64,000 bases of DNA from Dyadobacter frigoris (GCF_005280585.1 NZ_SZVO01000004.1:1-64000), one strand, 5' to 3'; shown: positions 9,362-18,209, counted from the first letter of the stretch. Notes: generated from the sequence alone by a model not told the origin. Made by a program: numbers and translations.

Positions 9362-10234
9362 ATGGAAAAATTAAAAAATAAGTTACCGGTGTTTTGTCTC
9401 GGTATGTATCCTGCCAGCAGGCAGAATGAGCCATTTTATATGATCAGGCTTGAAGAATTAGCAAAAACAGTTGATGGTGTAGATCGTCCACATTCACATT
9501 CTTTTTATATGCTGATGATTGTCCTGAATGGTTCTGGTAAGCATCATATTGATCTTCATACATATTATATTGAAAAAGGTCAGGTTTACTTTCTTAGCCC
9601 GGGCCAGGTTCATAGCTGGGAACTGAGTGATGATATTGTTGGATACAGCCTCTTTTTTGAAAGCAATTTTCTTACCAACCAGTATCCTGAACGCCTTTAT
9701 ACCTATTCGTTTTTTAATTCAAATGGCCAGTCACCGCTTATAAAGCTGAAAGAAGAAACGGAATTGGTTTCACTATTGTTTCAGCAGGCTTACAGAGAAT
9801 TTGAAAACCATCAGGCGCGTAGAAATCAAGTTATTTTATCGTTTCTGAACATACTCCTGGAAAAGGCGGACCGTATCTATCTTAAACAATTTTCGGCTCA
9901 TGTAAATCTTCCGGGGCATGCACTTGTGCGGCGTTATGAACAGGAGATCAATCGCCATTTTTTGAACCACAAAGATGTAAAGTACTATGCAAATCTTCTA
10001 AGCATCACCCCCAATCATCTAAATTTCCTTTGCAAGAGCATCCTGGACAAAACGGCAAGTCAGCTGATTTATGAACGGGTAGGGGCAGAAGCGCAGCGTT
10101 TGTTAAGCCACACAACTGCAAGTATCAAAGAAATTGCTACGGATCTTAATTTTGAGGATTCATCCTACTTTAACCGCTTTTTTAAAAAACAGTTCGGAAT
10201 ATCCCCGTCTGAATTCAGACATGTTTTGTTGTAA
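9362..10234 (+). CDS. AraC-family transcriptional regulator (cupin + HTH)
   Basis: 290 residues. The N-terminal half is a cupin-type sensor domain (about 25-110: RPHSHSFYMLMIVLNGSG, YYIEKGQVYFLSPGQVHSW) of the usual AraC effector-binding kind. The C-terminal 100 residues hold two helix-turn-helix motifs with the family signature (SIKEIATDLNFEDSSYFNRF, then FKKQFGISPSEFR). It is transcribed from site B and followed 94 nt later by the oxidase subunit I gene, which it may control; the effector is unknown. Start ATG 9362 is the first in frame after the promoter. Confidence 0.9.
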   Translation: MEKLKNKLPVFCLGMYPASRQNEPFYMIRLEELAKTVDGVDRPHSHSFYMLMIVLNGSGKHHIDLHTYYIEKGQVYFLSPGQVHSWELSDDIVGYSLFFESNFLTNQYPERLYTYSFFNSNGQSPLIKLKEETELVSLLFQQAYREFENHQARRNQVILSFLNILLEKADRIYLKQFSAHVNLPGHALVRRYEQEINRHFLNHKDVKYYANLLSITPNHLNFLCKSILDKTASQLIYERVGAEAQRLLSHTTASIKEIATDLNFEDSSYFNRFFKKQFGISPSEFRHVLL

Positions 10235-10328
10235 TCGTTGATATGTGCCGAAGATGGCATTATTTGGCTATATGATCTGGCCGTTATAGCAGATAATTTT
10301 GATATCGCTATCAAAGACACAGATTAAG

Positions 10329-12197
10329 ATGCAGAACCAAGAAAACATTATTACAACATCTGAAGCATTGGGTGAGAGTGCTCATCATTCACAGAGCTTC
10401 TGGTCCAGGTATATTTTTAGTACAGATCATAAAGTAATCGCCAAACAATTCCTTTTTTCTGGAATTTTCTGGGCACTGACTGGAGGGGCTGCTTCTATGA
10501 TCATCAGACTTCAGTTAGGATTTCCTACAATGAATCTGGGGTGGCTAAGACCAGTTTTAGGGAAATGGATTAGCGACGGGGGAAAACTTGACCCATCAAT
10601 GTATCTGGGCCTTGTTACCATGCACGGGGCGATTATGATGTTTTTCGTGCTGACAGCAGGGTTGAGCGGGACATTCAGTAATCTGCTTATCCCGCTTCAA
10701 ATCGGAGCACGTGACATGGCTTCCGGTTTTATGAACATGCTTTCCTACTGGTTTTTCTTTGCGGCCAGCGTTGTTTTATTTTCTTCCTTTTTTCTTCAAA
10801 CAGGTCCTGCTATGGGCGGTTGGACGGTTTACCCGCCTTTAAGCGCGATGCCGCAGGCCATTTCAGGCTCAGGCATGGGAATGTCTCTGTATCTTCTATC
10901 GTTCGCTCTGTTTGTGATTTCAACTCTTTTAGGATCCATTAATTATATTACGACCGTCATAAACCTGAGAACCAGGGGGATGTCTTTTAATCGGTTACCG
11001 CTGACAATATGGTCATTTTTAATTACGGCTGTCATCGGGTTAATGTCCTTTCCTGTTTTGTTATCCGCATTTTTGCTTCTTTTCATGGACCGAAGTTTTG
11101 GGACCAGTTTTTTTCTTTCGGATATATATATAAACGGGCAGGCACTACCTAACGTTGGTGGATCTCCGATTCTGTATCAGCATTTATTCTGGTTTCTTGG
11201 TCACCCCGAGGTTTATATTATTTTCCTGCCTGCACTTGGCCTTACCTCGGATATCATTGCTACCAATTCGCGAAAGCCGATTTTTGGTTACAGGGCAATG
11301 ATCGCCTCGATGATGGCCATCATGTTTTTATCATTTATTGTCTGGGCCCACCATATGTTTGTAACCGGAATGAACCCGTTCCTTGGATCCGTATTCATGT
11401 TTCTGACCCTTATCATTGCGGTTCCATCCGCAGTTAAGGGATTCAATTACATTACTACGCTATGGCGGGGAAATATCATTTTTACGCCAGCGATGCTTTT
11501 TTCAATAGGCATGGTATCATTCCTGTTTTCGGGAGGTGTCACAGGCGCGATACTTGGAAACTCGGCACTGGACATACAGCTGCACGATACTTATTTTGTC
11601 GTAGCTCACTTTCACCTGATTATGGGGTCTGCATCTTTCTTTGGCATGATGGCAGGTATCTATCACTGGTTTCCAAAGATGTTTGGGCGGATGATGAACA
11701 GAACATTAGGCCAGATTCATTTCTGGATCACTTTCGCCGGCGTATATATGACATTTATCCCGATGCATTATTTGGGAATTGCCGGATTCCCGCGCCGTTA
11801 TTATGCATTTACCAGCTATGATTTTACAACGAAATTTGTTGATATGAATGCCTTTATCAGTGTTGCGGCCATTCTGACTTTTATAGCGCAGTTTATTTTT
11901 CTGTACAATTTTATCAAAAGCATTTTTTACGGAAAAAGGGCATCGCTAAATCCATGGAACTCAAACACCCTGGAATGGACAACGCCGTTGGTGCCCGGTC
12001 ATGGAAACTGGCCTGGGAAAATCCCTTTTATTTACCGCTGGCCGTATGATTATAGTAAGCCTGGTGCCGAAAAAGATTTTATTCCGCAAAACATTCCTTA
12101 CTCTCAGACGCCAAGCTCAAACTTTCCTCATGAAAACGAGTTGATCAAGACAGAGGAGCAATTGATTACCAATTTTGTAATCAAAGAAGAACATTAA
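10329..12197 (+). CDS. aa3-type haem-copper oxidase subunit I, lone
   Basis: Inner-membrane subunit carrying the low-spin haem and the haem-CuB oxygen-reduction site. Motifs in order: MHGAIMMFF (low-spin haem His), NLLIPLQIGARDMASGFMNM (D-channel Asp region), FWFLGHPEVYIIFLPA (CuB His, cross-linked Tyr and the A1-type Glu), WAHHMF (two CuB His), VVAHFHLIMG (haem a3 and a His). About 12 helices are visible and the C-terminus ends in a polar tail. The ATG at 10329 is preferred over the in-frame TTG at 10299. No subunit II (CuA) or III gene is adjacent, which is unusual. A terminator follows. Confidence 0.93.
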   Translation: MQNQENIITTSEALGESAHHSQSFWSRYIFSTDHKVIAKQFLFSGIFWALTGGAASMIIRLQLGFPTMNLGWLRPVLGKWISDGGKLDPSMYLGLVTMHGAIMMFFVLTAGLSGTFSNLLIPLQIGARDMASGFMNMLSYWFFFAASVVLFSSFFLQTGPAMGGWTVYPPLSAMPQAISGSGMGMSLYLLSFALFVISTLLGSINYITTVINLRTRGMSFNRLPLTIWSFLITAVIGLMSFPVLLSAFLLLFMDRSFGTSFFLSDIYINGQALPNVGGSPILYQHLFWFLGHPEVYIIFLPALGLTSDIIATNSRKPIFGYRAMIASMMAIMFLSFIVWAHHMFVTGMNPFLGSVFMFLTLIIAVPSAVKGFNYITTLWRGNIIFTPAMLFSIGMVSFLFSGGVTGAILGNSALDIQLHDTYFVVAHFHLIMGSASFFGMMAGIYHWFPKMFGRMMNRTLGQIHFWITFAGVYMTFIPMHYLGIAGFPRRYYAFTSYDFTTKFVDMNAFISVAAILTFIAQFIFLYNFIKSIFYGKRASLNPWNSNTLEWTTPLVPGHGNWPGKIPFIYRWPYDYSKPGAEKDFIPQNIPYSQTPSSNFPHENELIKTEEQLITNFVIKEEH

Positions 12198-12221
12198 AAG
12201 TCAAGTTTGTATTTTATTTAT

Positions 12222-12265
12222 ATATCCGGAGAGCACTTTTGTTGCCTTCGGATATTTTGGTTTTA
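12222..12265 (+). terminator. Rho-independent terminator after oxidase subunit I
   Basis: Arms ATATCCG (12222-12228) and CGGATAT (12249-12255), extended by a partial AG/CT pairing, are followed by TTTGGTTTT. It separates the oxidase gene from the TauE promoter. Confidence 0.65.
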
Positions 12266-12304
12266 TCAGGAGTTTAGGCTTTCCGGCCATAAGAAATGAA
12301 CTAT

Positions 12305-12348
12305 GTGACAAAAGTCACTTTATCGAAGCGGTGAAAGTACGTGCTTTG
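12305..12348 (+). promoter_or_regulatory. Crp/Fnr-type site C plus -7 box (sulfur-transport operon)
   Basis: GTGACAAAAGTCAC at 12305-12318, a 22-nt gap, then GTGCTTTG at 12341-12348. Only the TTTG half of the -7 element is conserved. The TauE/SafE ATG is 18 nt after the box, so the leader is very short. Confidence 0.75.
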
Positions 12349-12366
12349 CATGATTAAAATATTACT

Positions 12367-13161
12367 ATGGAAATTTTAGCTTACATAGCCTCTGTACTTA
12401 TTGGTATTTCACTTGGTCTGATCGGCGGGGGAGGGTCTATTCTGACCGTACCTGTGCTGGTGTATATGTTCGGGATCTCGCCACTTTTGTCGACATCTTA
12501 TTCGCTGTTTATTGTAGGTTCAACAAGTCTGATTGGTGCATTCAGCAGTTATAAAAATGGGGCTGTCAGTGTGCGTACCGCGCTTTTATTTGGCGTGTCT
12601 TCTATAACGACTGTGTTTGTGACCAGAAAATTTCTGATCCCGTTGATTCCAAAACAGCTGTTTAAAATTGGTGATTTCCAGGTAACCGAACCGATTTTAA
12701 CGATGATCCTGTTTGCATTGTTGATGATGGCAGCCTCATTTGGTATGATCAAAAGCGATTCACAGAAAACAGAGAATCCGGAAAAAGCAGGAGATAATCA
12801 TATCAAACTTTTTGTGTTTGGTGTCGGAATCGGCTTGACAACAGGCCTTCTTGGTGCAGGTGGTGGTTTTTTATTGATCCCCACACTTGTCCTGCTTTTG
12901 GGAATGCCCATGAAAAAGGCCGTGGGCACCTCACTTCTGATCATCGCCTTGAATTCCTTAATCGGCTTTGCAGGAGATATAGGACATTTTGAAATTGACT
13001 GGCCTTTTCTTTTGAGAATCACCGGAATTGCTATTGCCGGCATCGTATTTGGAGGCATGATAGGTAAGCATATCAATTCAGATCAGTTGAAAAAGGGGTT
13101 CGGGTGGTTCATACTGGTGATGGGAATCTATATTATTACTCATGAGATCATAGCGCTGTAA
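12367..13161 (+). CDS. sulfite/organosulfur exporter, TauE/SafE family
   Basis: 264-residue inner-membrane protein with about eight helices in two homologous halves. Each half starts with the family's glycine-rich turn: GLIGGGGSILTVPVLVYMFG near residue 20 and GLLGAGGGFLLIPTLVLLLG near residue 165. TauE/SafE proteins export sulfite, sulfoacetate or related anions. First gene of a four-gene run (6 nt, 26 nt and 4 nt gaps) under site C. Export of sulfite made by the persulfide dioxygenases is a plausible role, inferred from context. Confidence 0.9.
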   Translation: MEILAYIASVLIGISLGLIGGGGSILTVPVLVYMFGISPLLSTSYSLFIVGSTSLIGAFSSYKNGAVSVRTALLFGVSSITTVFVTRKFLIPLIPKQLFKIGDFQVTEPILTMILFALLMMAASFGMIKSDSQKTENPEKAGDNHIKLFVFGVGIGLTTGLLGAGGGFLLIPTLVLLLGMPMKKAVGTSLLIIALNSLIGFAGDIGHFEIDWPFLLRITGIAIAGIVFGGMIGKHINSDQLKKGFGWFILVMGIYIITHEIIAL

Positions 13162-13166
13162 TCTGA

Positions 13167-13616
13167 ATGAGAAAACTCAAAGATATGGTATTTGTCGGTG
13201 TTCAGCTTGTGTTGTTTGGCCTGTATGCTTTCATGCCGTCAATACTGATATTTTCAGTGAACAGGTTTGGCGAAATTGCAGGCGGGCTTCTGGCGCTTAC
13301 CGGTCTGGTCATAATATTGACAGCGGTATATCAGATCAGAAGGAGCCTGACCCCTTTTCCATCTCCTGTAAAAAACGGGCAACTCATCACCTCGGGATTG
13401 TACCGGTACATACGCCACCCGATTTACTCAGGTATCATTCTGGCTTCGGCCGGTTATGGTCTTCATACTGCCGATACAATTAAACTTATCATTGCCCTGG
13501 TTCTTTGGCTGCTTTTTTATTTAAAATCAAAATATGAAGAAAGAATGCTGATGGCTTTTTATGACGATTACAGTCGGTACAGCAGCCGTACCTACCGATT
13601 TTTCCCATTTTTATAA
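13167..13616 (+). CDS. isoprenylcysteine/phospholipid methyltransferase-like membrane protein
   Basis: 149 residues with four to five helices and the ICMT/PEMT signature LYRYIRHPIYSGIIL (about residue 76) plus the C-terminal EERMLMAFYDDYSRYSSRTY motif that binds SAM and the substrate head group. These small enzymes methylate membrane-embedded thiols or lipids. The substrate in bacteria is mostly unknown. In this operon, methylation of a thiol or sulfide is an attractive idea but unsupported. It starts 6 nt after the TauE stop. Confidence 0.85.
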   Translation: MRKLKDMVFVGVQLVLFGLYAFMPSILIFSVNRFGEIAGGLLALTGLVIILTAVYQIRRSLTPFPSPVKNGQLITSGLYRYIRHPIYSGIILASAGYGLHTADTIKLIIALVLWLLFYLKSKYEERMLMAFYDDYSRYSSRTYRFFPFL

Positions 13617-13642
13617 ACAACTTTCAAGAAACCAAAAACAAT

Positions 13643-14200
13643 ATGTTAGAATTGATAAGACAACCCTGGCCGTGGTATTTCTCAGGCTTTGCCATCAGTC
13701 TGATCATGGTCATGCTTTTATATTTTGGAAAATCCTTCGGGTTTTCGTCCAACCTCAGAACGATCTGTGCCATTTCCGGAGCGGGGCATAAAGTTAAATT
13801 TTTTGATTTTAACTGGCGCAAGGAAATATGGAACCTGTTGTTTTTAGTGGGATCAATAATCGGGGGCTACATTGTTTCCCAATGGTTAAGCAGTCCTTAT
13901 CCGCTGCAATTGTCGGCTTCCACGATAAATGATCTGAAAGGGCTGGGCATCCATGTTGACGGAGGCCTTAATCCCTCACAGCTTTTTGGCAAAGATTTCG
14001 CCACTTCTCCAAAAGGATTTTTCATCTTATTGACCGGAGGAGCACTCGTTGGTTTTGGCTCACGGTATGCTGGCGGCTGCACGTCTGGACACGCCATCAG
14101 CGGGCTTTCCAATTTACAGGTTCCTTCCCTTGTTGCTGTGATAGGGTTTTTTATTGGTGGCCTTGTGATGACTCATTTTCTTTTCCCGTTAATTTTTTAA
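13643..14200 (+). CDS. YeeE/YedE family (thiosulfate/sulfur transport) protein, half 1
   Basis: 185 residues, hydrophobic, with the YeeE/YedE core motif GFGSRYAGGCTSGHAISGLS near residue 135, whose Cys is the conserved sulfur-relay residue in TsuA-type thiosulfate transporters. In many Bacteroidota and Proteobacteria the transporter is split in two genes, and the partner follows 4 nt downstream. The N-terminus has an extra cytoplasmic loop after the first helix (about 30-60). It probably moves thiosulfate or another sulfane compound across the inner membrane. Confidence 0.9.
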   Translation: MLELIRQPWPWYFSGFAISLIMVMLLYFGKSFGFSSNLRTICAISGAGHKVKFFDFNWRKEIWNLLFLVGSIIGGYIVSQWLSSPYPLQLSASTINDLKGLGIHVDGGLNPSQLFGKDFATSPKGFFILLTGGALVGFGSRYAGGCTSGHAISGLSNLQVPSLVAVIGFFIGGLVMTHFLFPLIF

Positions 14201-14204
14201 GATT

Positions 14205-14618
14205 ATGAAAGGTTTAAAATTTATTTTGACTGGTATTCTTTTCGGTGTGATCATGGCCAAATCCGAGGCTGTTTCCTGGTACCGCATCCAGGAAATGTTC
14301 AGGTTCCAATCTTTTCAAATGTATGGAATCATCGGAACGGCAGTCGTACTAGGAACCATTTTTGTATATATGATCAAAAAATTCAACATCAAAGATTTCA
14401 GCGGGGAACCGATTGAATTTAAGGATAAAGACAAAAACTGGTTGCGTTATTTGATTGGCGGATCGATATTCGGATTGGGCTGGGCGTTGACAGGCGCATG
14501 CCCGGGGCCCATGTTTGTCAATCTGGGTTATGGTTACTGGCCGATGCTCATTGTTATTGCAGGGGCCCTTGGCGGAACTTATGCCTATGGAATAGTTAAA
14601 ACATGGCTTCCGCACTAA
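14205..14618 (+). CDS. YeeE/YedE family (DUF6691) protein, half 2
   Basis: 137 residues, four helices, with the second conserved motif GLGWALTGACPGPMFVNLGY (Cys about residue 102). This is the partner half of the split YeeE/YedE transporter. Last gene of the TauE operon; the following 60 bases contain no obvious strong terminator. Confidence 0.9.
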   Translation: MKGLKFILTGILFGVIMAKSEAVSWYRIQEMFRFQSFQMYGIIGTAVVLGTIFVYMIKKFNIKDFSGEPIEFKDKDKNWLRYLIGGSIFGLGWALTGACPGPMFVNLGYGYWPMLIVIAGALGGTYAYGIVKTWLPH

Positions 14619-14680
14619 AAATAGCATAGTGAAATGTGGTTTTTATAGCATTATACTTTGAAAAATTTATATTGGCTTAT

Positions 14681-14724
14681 GTGACATAAGTCACCGTCAG
14701 GCGATCAGACTGTTGGTAGATTTG
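14681..14724 (+). promoter_or_regulatory. Crp/Fnr-type site D plus consensus -7 box (SQR operon)
   Basis: GTGACATAAGTCAC at 14681-14694, a 22-nt gap, then TAGATTTG at 14717-14724, a full match to TANNTTTG. The first gene starts 24 nt after the box. Confidence 0.85.
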
Positions 14725-14747
14725 GTATATAAATTAAACCAACGACA

Positions 14748-14954
14748 ATGAAAACGAACATGGGAATATTTGACCGGGTTTTGCGGATGCTGATTGCAGT
14801 CGCTATTGTGATCCTTTATTTCACCCATTTCATTTCGGGTACCGTAGCGGTGGTTCTTCTGGTTGTGACTGGCATTTTTATCCTCACAAGCTTTATCGGT
14901 TTTTGCCCATTGTATAGAACATTCGGTCTTCACACAAACAAATCAATAACATAA
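14748..14954 (+). CDS. DUF2892 (YgaP-type) small membrane protein
   Basis: 68 residues (MKTNMGIFDRVLRMLIAV), two helices, ending FIGFCPLYRTFGLHT. Paralogue of the protein at 7390-7593, including the CPLY motif at the membrane exit. Its stop codon overlaps the start of the sulfide:quinone oxidoreductase gene by one base, so the two are translationally coupled. This supports a role at the membrane next to sulfur oxidation. Confidence 0.88.
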   Translation: MKTNMGIFDRVLRMLIAVAIVILYFTHFISGTVAVVLLVVTGIFILTSFIGFCPLYRTFGLHTNKSIT

Positions 14955-16162
14955 TGAAAAATCACTTTCAGATTTTGGTTGTCGGAGGCGGTAACGGGGG
15001 GATTTCAGTTGCAGCCCGGTTATTGAACCATGATAGTAAGCTTGATATTGGCATCATTGAACCGTCGGATAAACATTATTACCAGCCTGCGTGGACCCTG
15101 GTGGGTGGGGGTGCGTACGATATAGACAAAACGGTCCGGGATCAGGCAGAATGCATGCCACAGAAAGCGCACTGGATCAAAGACCGGGTCGTGACTTTTG
15201 AGCCGGACCAGAACGCACTTAACTGTGCGGGAAATGGTAGAATTACCTACGATTATCTGGTGGTAGCACCCGGTATTCAGCTGGACTGGGGCAAAATCAA
15301 GGGGCTCAGGGAGAATCTGGGTCAGTTTGGTGTATGCAGCAATTATACTTTTGCGTCTGCACCCTACACCTGGCAGACATTACGCAGTATCAAGCGCCCG
15401 GTTAAAGCCATATTTACGGCACCCAACACGCCGGTAAAATGCGGCGGAGCTCCGCAAAAAATTATGTACCTGGCCGCGGATTACCTTAAAAAACAGGGTC
15501 TTCTATCAAAGTCTGAGGTGCACTTTTACAGTGGCGGTGGGGTAATATTCGGTGTGAAAAAATACGCTGATGTGCTAAATCAGGTGGTGGCAAATTACGG
15601 AATACACACGCATTTTAATCACAACCTGACTGAAATAGACGGCCGCAACCAGATGGCTTTTTTTGAAACCAGGGATCAGGACGGAGAAATCCGGCAGGTG
15701 GTCCAGAAATTTGATATGCTGCACGTAACGCCCCCGCAATCAGCACCTGATTTCATAAAAAACAGTCCTTTGGCAGTTATTGGTAACCCCCTTGGCTGGG
15801 TTGACCTGAATAAGGATACTTTGCAGCACAACCGATACAGGAATGTTTTTGGCCTGGGCGATGCAGGTAGTACCCCCAATTCCAAAACGGGCGCAGCCAT
15901 TCGTAAGCAGGCACCAGTAGTGGTCAAGAACCTGCTCGCGCTGATGAAGGGACAGACCATTGGTGAGGTTTATACAGGGTACGGTTCTTGCCCGCTTGTT
16001 ACGGGTTACGGCAAGCTGGTGCTGGCCGAATTTGATTATAATAACAATCCCATGGAAACCTTTCCATTTAATCAGGCCAGGGAAAGATATAGTATGTGGC
16101 TTCTTAAGACCAAAGTGCTCCCATGGCTTTACTGGAATAAAATTTTAAAAGGAACAGCTTAA
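14954..16162 (+). CDS. sqr: sulfide:quinone oxidoreductase
   Basis: Peripheral membrane flavoprotein that oxidises sulfide to sulfane sulfur and passes electrons to the quinone pool. The N-terminal FAD-binding Rossmann motif is VVGGGNGGISVAARL (residues 9-23). YQPAWTLVGGG (43-53) is characteristic of SQR rather than NDH-2. The three redox-active cysteines of the family are present at about 128 (GVCSNY), 163 (KCGGAPQK) and 346 (GSCPLVTGYGK). Length 402 fits. It is coupled to the DUF2892 gene and followed 19 nt later by a persulfide dioxygenase-rhodanese, so sulfide oxidation and removal of the product persulfide are co-expressed. Confidence 0.93.
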   Translation: MKNHFQILVVGGGNGGISVAARLLNHDSKLDIGIIEPSDKHYYQPAWTLVGGGAYDIDKTVRDQAECMPQKAHWIKDRVVTFEPDQNALNCAGNGRITYDYLVVAPGIQLDWGKIKGLRENLGQFGVCSNYTFASAPYTWQTLRSIKRPVKAIFTAPNTPVKCGGAPQKIMYLAADYLKKQGLLSKSEVHFYSGGGVIFGVKKYADVLNQVVANYGIHTHFNHNLTEIDGRNQMAFFETRDQDGEIRQVVQKFDMLHVTPPQSAPDFIKNSPLAVIGNPLGWVDLNKDTLQHNRYRNVFGLGDAGSTPNSKTGAAIRKQAPVVVKNLLALMKGQTIGEVYTGYGSCPLVTGYGKLVLAEFDYNNNPMETFPFNQARERYSMWLLKTKVLPWLYWNKILKGTA

Positions 16163-16181
16163 TTGCAAAAAAAAGTATTTT

Positions 16182-17540
16182 ATGAAGATCCAACAGTTTG
16201 AAGATAAATTTCTGGCGCATTACAGTTATGCCATTCTGAGCGAGTGTGAATCCAAAGTGGTATTGATCGATCCGGGACGCAATCCGGAGCCGTATTATGA
16301 TTTTGCAAAAGAGCATCAGGCAGAGATTATCGCCGTGATAGAAACGCATTCCCATGCCGATTTTGTCAGCAGTCATCTGGAGATTGCGCAGACGACCGGT
16401 GCTGCCGTTTATGCGAGTAAAAAAATTGAGGCTGCATATAAGCTGACGCCTTTTGACCAGGGAGATGTGCTGGCCTTTGGAAAGATTGTCTTGAAGGCCA
16501 TCAACACGCCCGGCCATTCGGATGACAGCATATCGGTTCTTTTAGAGCATGATGGTAAGCCTAAATATTTGTTCAGCGGGGACACACTGTTCATTGGAGA
16601 TTGTGGCCGACCGGATTTGAGAGAGTCTGGCGGAAATATGGACGCGCAAAGAGAAAAGCTGGCGGCCAAAATGTATTATTCACTTCGAGACAAACTGATG
16701 CTTTTGCCTGATGATGTGATCCTGTATCCGGCCCATGGCGCGGGCACTTTATGCGGAAAAGCGCTGAGTGATGCGGCAAGCAGCACGATGGGAGAGCAAA
16801 AGGCAGAAAACTGGTCACTTCAACCCATGAGCGAAGAGGCTTTTGTAAAGGAGCTGACATCTGACCAGCCTTTTATCCCGGCCTATTTTCCTTTCGATGT
16901 TCAGCTCAATAAAAAAGGCGCATCCGGATTTGTGGAAAGTACCGCCAAGGTGAAGGTGTCGGATTCAATAACGGGTCAGCTGGCTACCGGTATTTGGATT
17001 GTAGACAGCCGTAGCCAGCAGGATTTTAAAAAGGGACATCTGGCCGGATCGATCAATATCATGGATGGAACCAAGTTTGAGACCTGGCTTGGAAGTGTGA
17101 TCAATCCTTCGGAGGAATTTTATCTGGCTGCCCAGGATATCGAAACTTTGGAGAGGCTTATCAGGCGCACTGCATCCATTGGATACGAAACCAAGATCAG
17201 GGAAGCTTTTGTGTTAAAAAGTGGGGAACAGACCATGCAGCCTTTGGATCTGGAAGATTTTAAAGAAAACCAGGACCAGTATACGATTGTTGATATACGG
17301 AACACCTCGGAAGTATCGGCGAATAAAATTTTCAAAAGCAGTATCGCAATCCCGCTGGCTGATTTAAGAAGCAGGATTAACGAAATACCTCTTGATAAAC
17401 CGATTGCTGTACATTGTGCGGGCGGATACCGGAGTGCTATTGGCAGTTCACTGATCGCTTCTTTGATCGGTGAGGACAAAGCCGTATTTGACATCGGCGA
17501 GCACATCAAAGAATTTGATCAGCAGCTGGCTGTTCACTAA
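16182..17540 (+). CDS. persulfide dioxygenase-rhodanese fusion, copy 2
   Basis: 452 residues with the same architecture as the gene at 7628-9049. The MBL domain has THSHADFVSSH, NTPGHS, FSGDTLFIGDCGRPDL and LYPAHGAGTLCG. A first rhodanese domain (about 255-350) has no catalytic Cys, and a second (about 365-440) has the loop VHCAGGYRS. The variable parts differ strongly from copy 1, so this is an old paralogue, not a recent duplication. It probably takes the persulfide produced by SQR and its acceptor thiol and makes sulfite. Confidence 0.92.
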   Translation: MKIQQFEDKFLAHYSYAILSECESKVVLIDPGRNPEPYYDFAKEHQAEIIAVIETHSHADFVSSHLEIAQTTGAAVYASKKIEAAYKLTPFDQGDVLAFGKIVLKAINTPGHSDDSISVLLEHDGKPKYLFSGDTLFIGDCGRPDLRESGGNMDAQREKLAAKMYYSLRDKLMLLPDDVILYPAHGAGTLCGKALSDAASSTMGEQKAENWSLQPMSEEAFVKELTSDQPFIPAYFPFDVQLNKKGASGFVESTAKVKVSDSITGQLATGIWIVDSRSQQDFKKGHLAGSINIMDGTKFETWLGSVINPSEEFYLAAQDIETLERLIRRTASIGYETKIREAFVLKSGEQTMQPLDLEDFKENQDQYTIVDIRNTSEVSANKIFKSSIAIPLADLRSRINEIPLDKPIAVHCAGGYRSAIGSSLIASLIGEDKAVFDIGEHIKEFDQQLAVH

Positions 17541-17685
17541 GGATAAAATCTGATGGCATATTTTTTTTCAAAATAAACATCCTGTTGATTCACTAAAACC
17601 CTGATCGTTTGCGTTAGTATGATTACAGCAAGCGGTTAGGAATTGTAATCTGATTCTTTTATACTTTGCCTTGATAATATTTACA

Positions 17686-18123
17686 GTGAAACAATACCGT
17701 CAAAAACATGAAATTCAAGGATGCAAGCCTGTCAGGGCCGTAGTCTTCTTGTTTTTTGCTTTGTTTTTATTGTCTAACTGTCAGGTCAAGAAATCGCTGA
17801 GCGAGGCGCTTCTGGATCAGTCCGGTGCAGGGCACACAGCGGAAAGAATTGACAAGGGATTGCCGGTTTCGGCAAAAGTTATTGAAAATGAGCCCTGTGC
17901 TTATCAAAAAAGCTCAGCCTATTCTGATCCGGATCTTCATACTGTATCAGAGACTGTCACGCTGCCGTCCGCTTCACTTTTTTTACTTTCCTATTTACCA
18001 TTTCTGCTGATTTTTGACGGATTTTCGGGTGACGACCATTTCCCTTTGACAAATCTGTTTAAAGTTTTACCTGCCGTAAGCGGCAGTCCTATCTACATCA
18101 AAAACAGATATCTTCTGATTTGA
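17686..18123 (+). CDS. hypothetical lipoprotein upstream of the RND efflux genes
   Basis: Open frame from TTG 17671; GTG 17686 is an alternative start and no ATG is available. A hydrophobic segment ends in LFLLSNC, a lipobox-like sequence (Cys about residue 33 from 17686), followed by a polar stretch and a later hydrophobic segment. A small protein of this kind is often found before TolC/RND genes in Bacteroidota. The start, and whether it is translated at all, are uncertain. Confidence 0.4.
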   Translation: MKQYRQKHEIQGCKPVRAVVFLFFALFLLSNCQVKKSLSEALLDQSGAGHTAERIDKGLPVSAKVIENEPCAYQKSSAYSDPDLHTVSETVTLPSASLFLLSYLPFLLIFDGFSGDDHFPLTNLFKVLPAVSGSPIYIKNRYLLI

Positions 18124-18209
18124 GCCTTCTTGTTTTTTCTGATTTTAATATGCACGTCCGGGTTGTATAAGCCTGTGTTTGTGGTTGTTACATTTTAAAC
18201 AGATTAAAT

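Noticed and set aside
10246..10259. TGCCGAAGATGGCA palindrome before the oxidase subunit I gene
   Set aside because: Arms differ from the GTGAC type, and the nearest TTTG lies at a distance of 48.5 bp, not 36.5.
11462..11821. 119-codon frame within the oxidase subunit I gene
   Set aside because: Overlaps a fully conserved region of subunit I in another frame and has no recognisable motifs.
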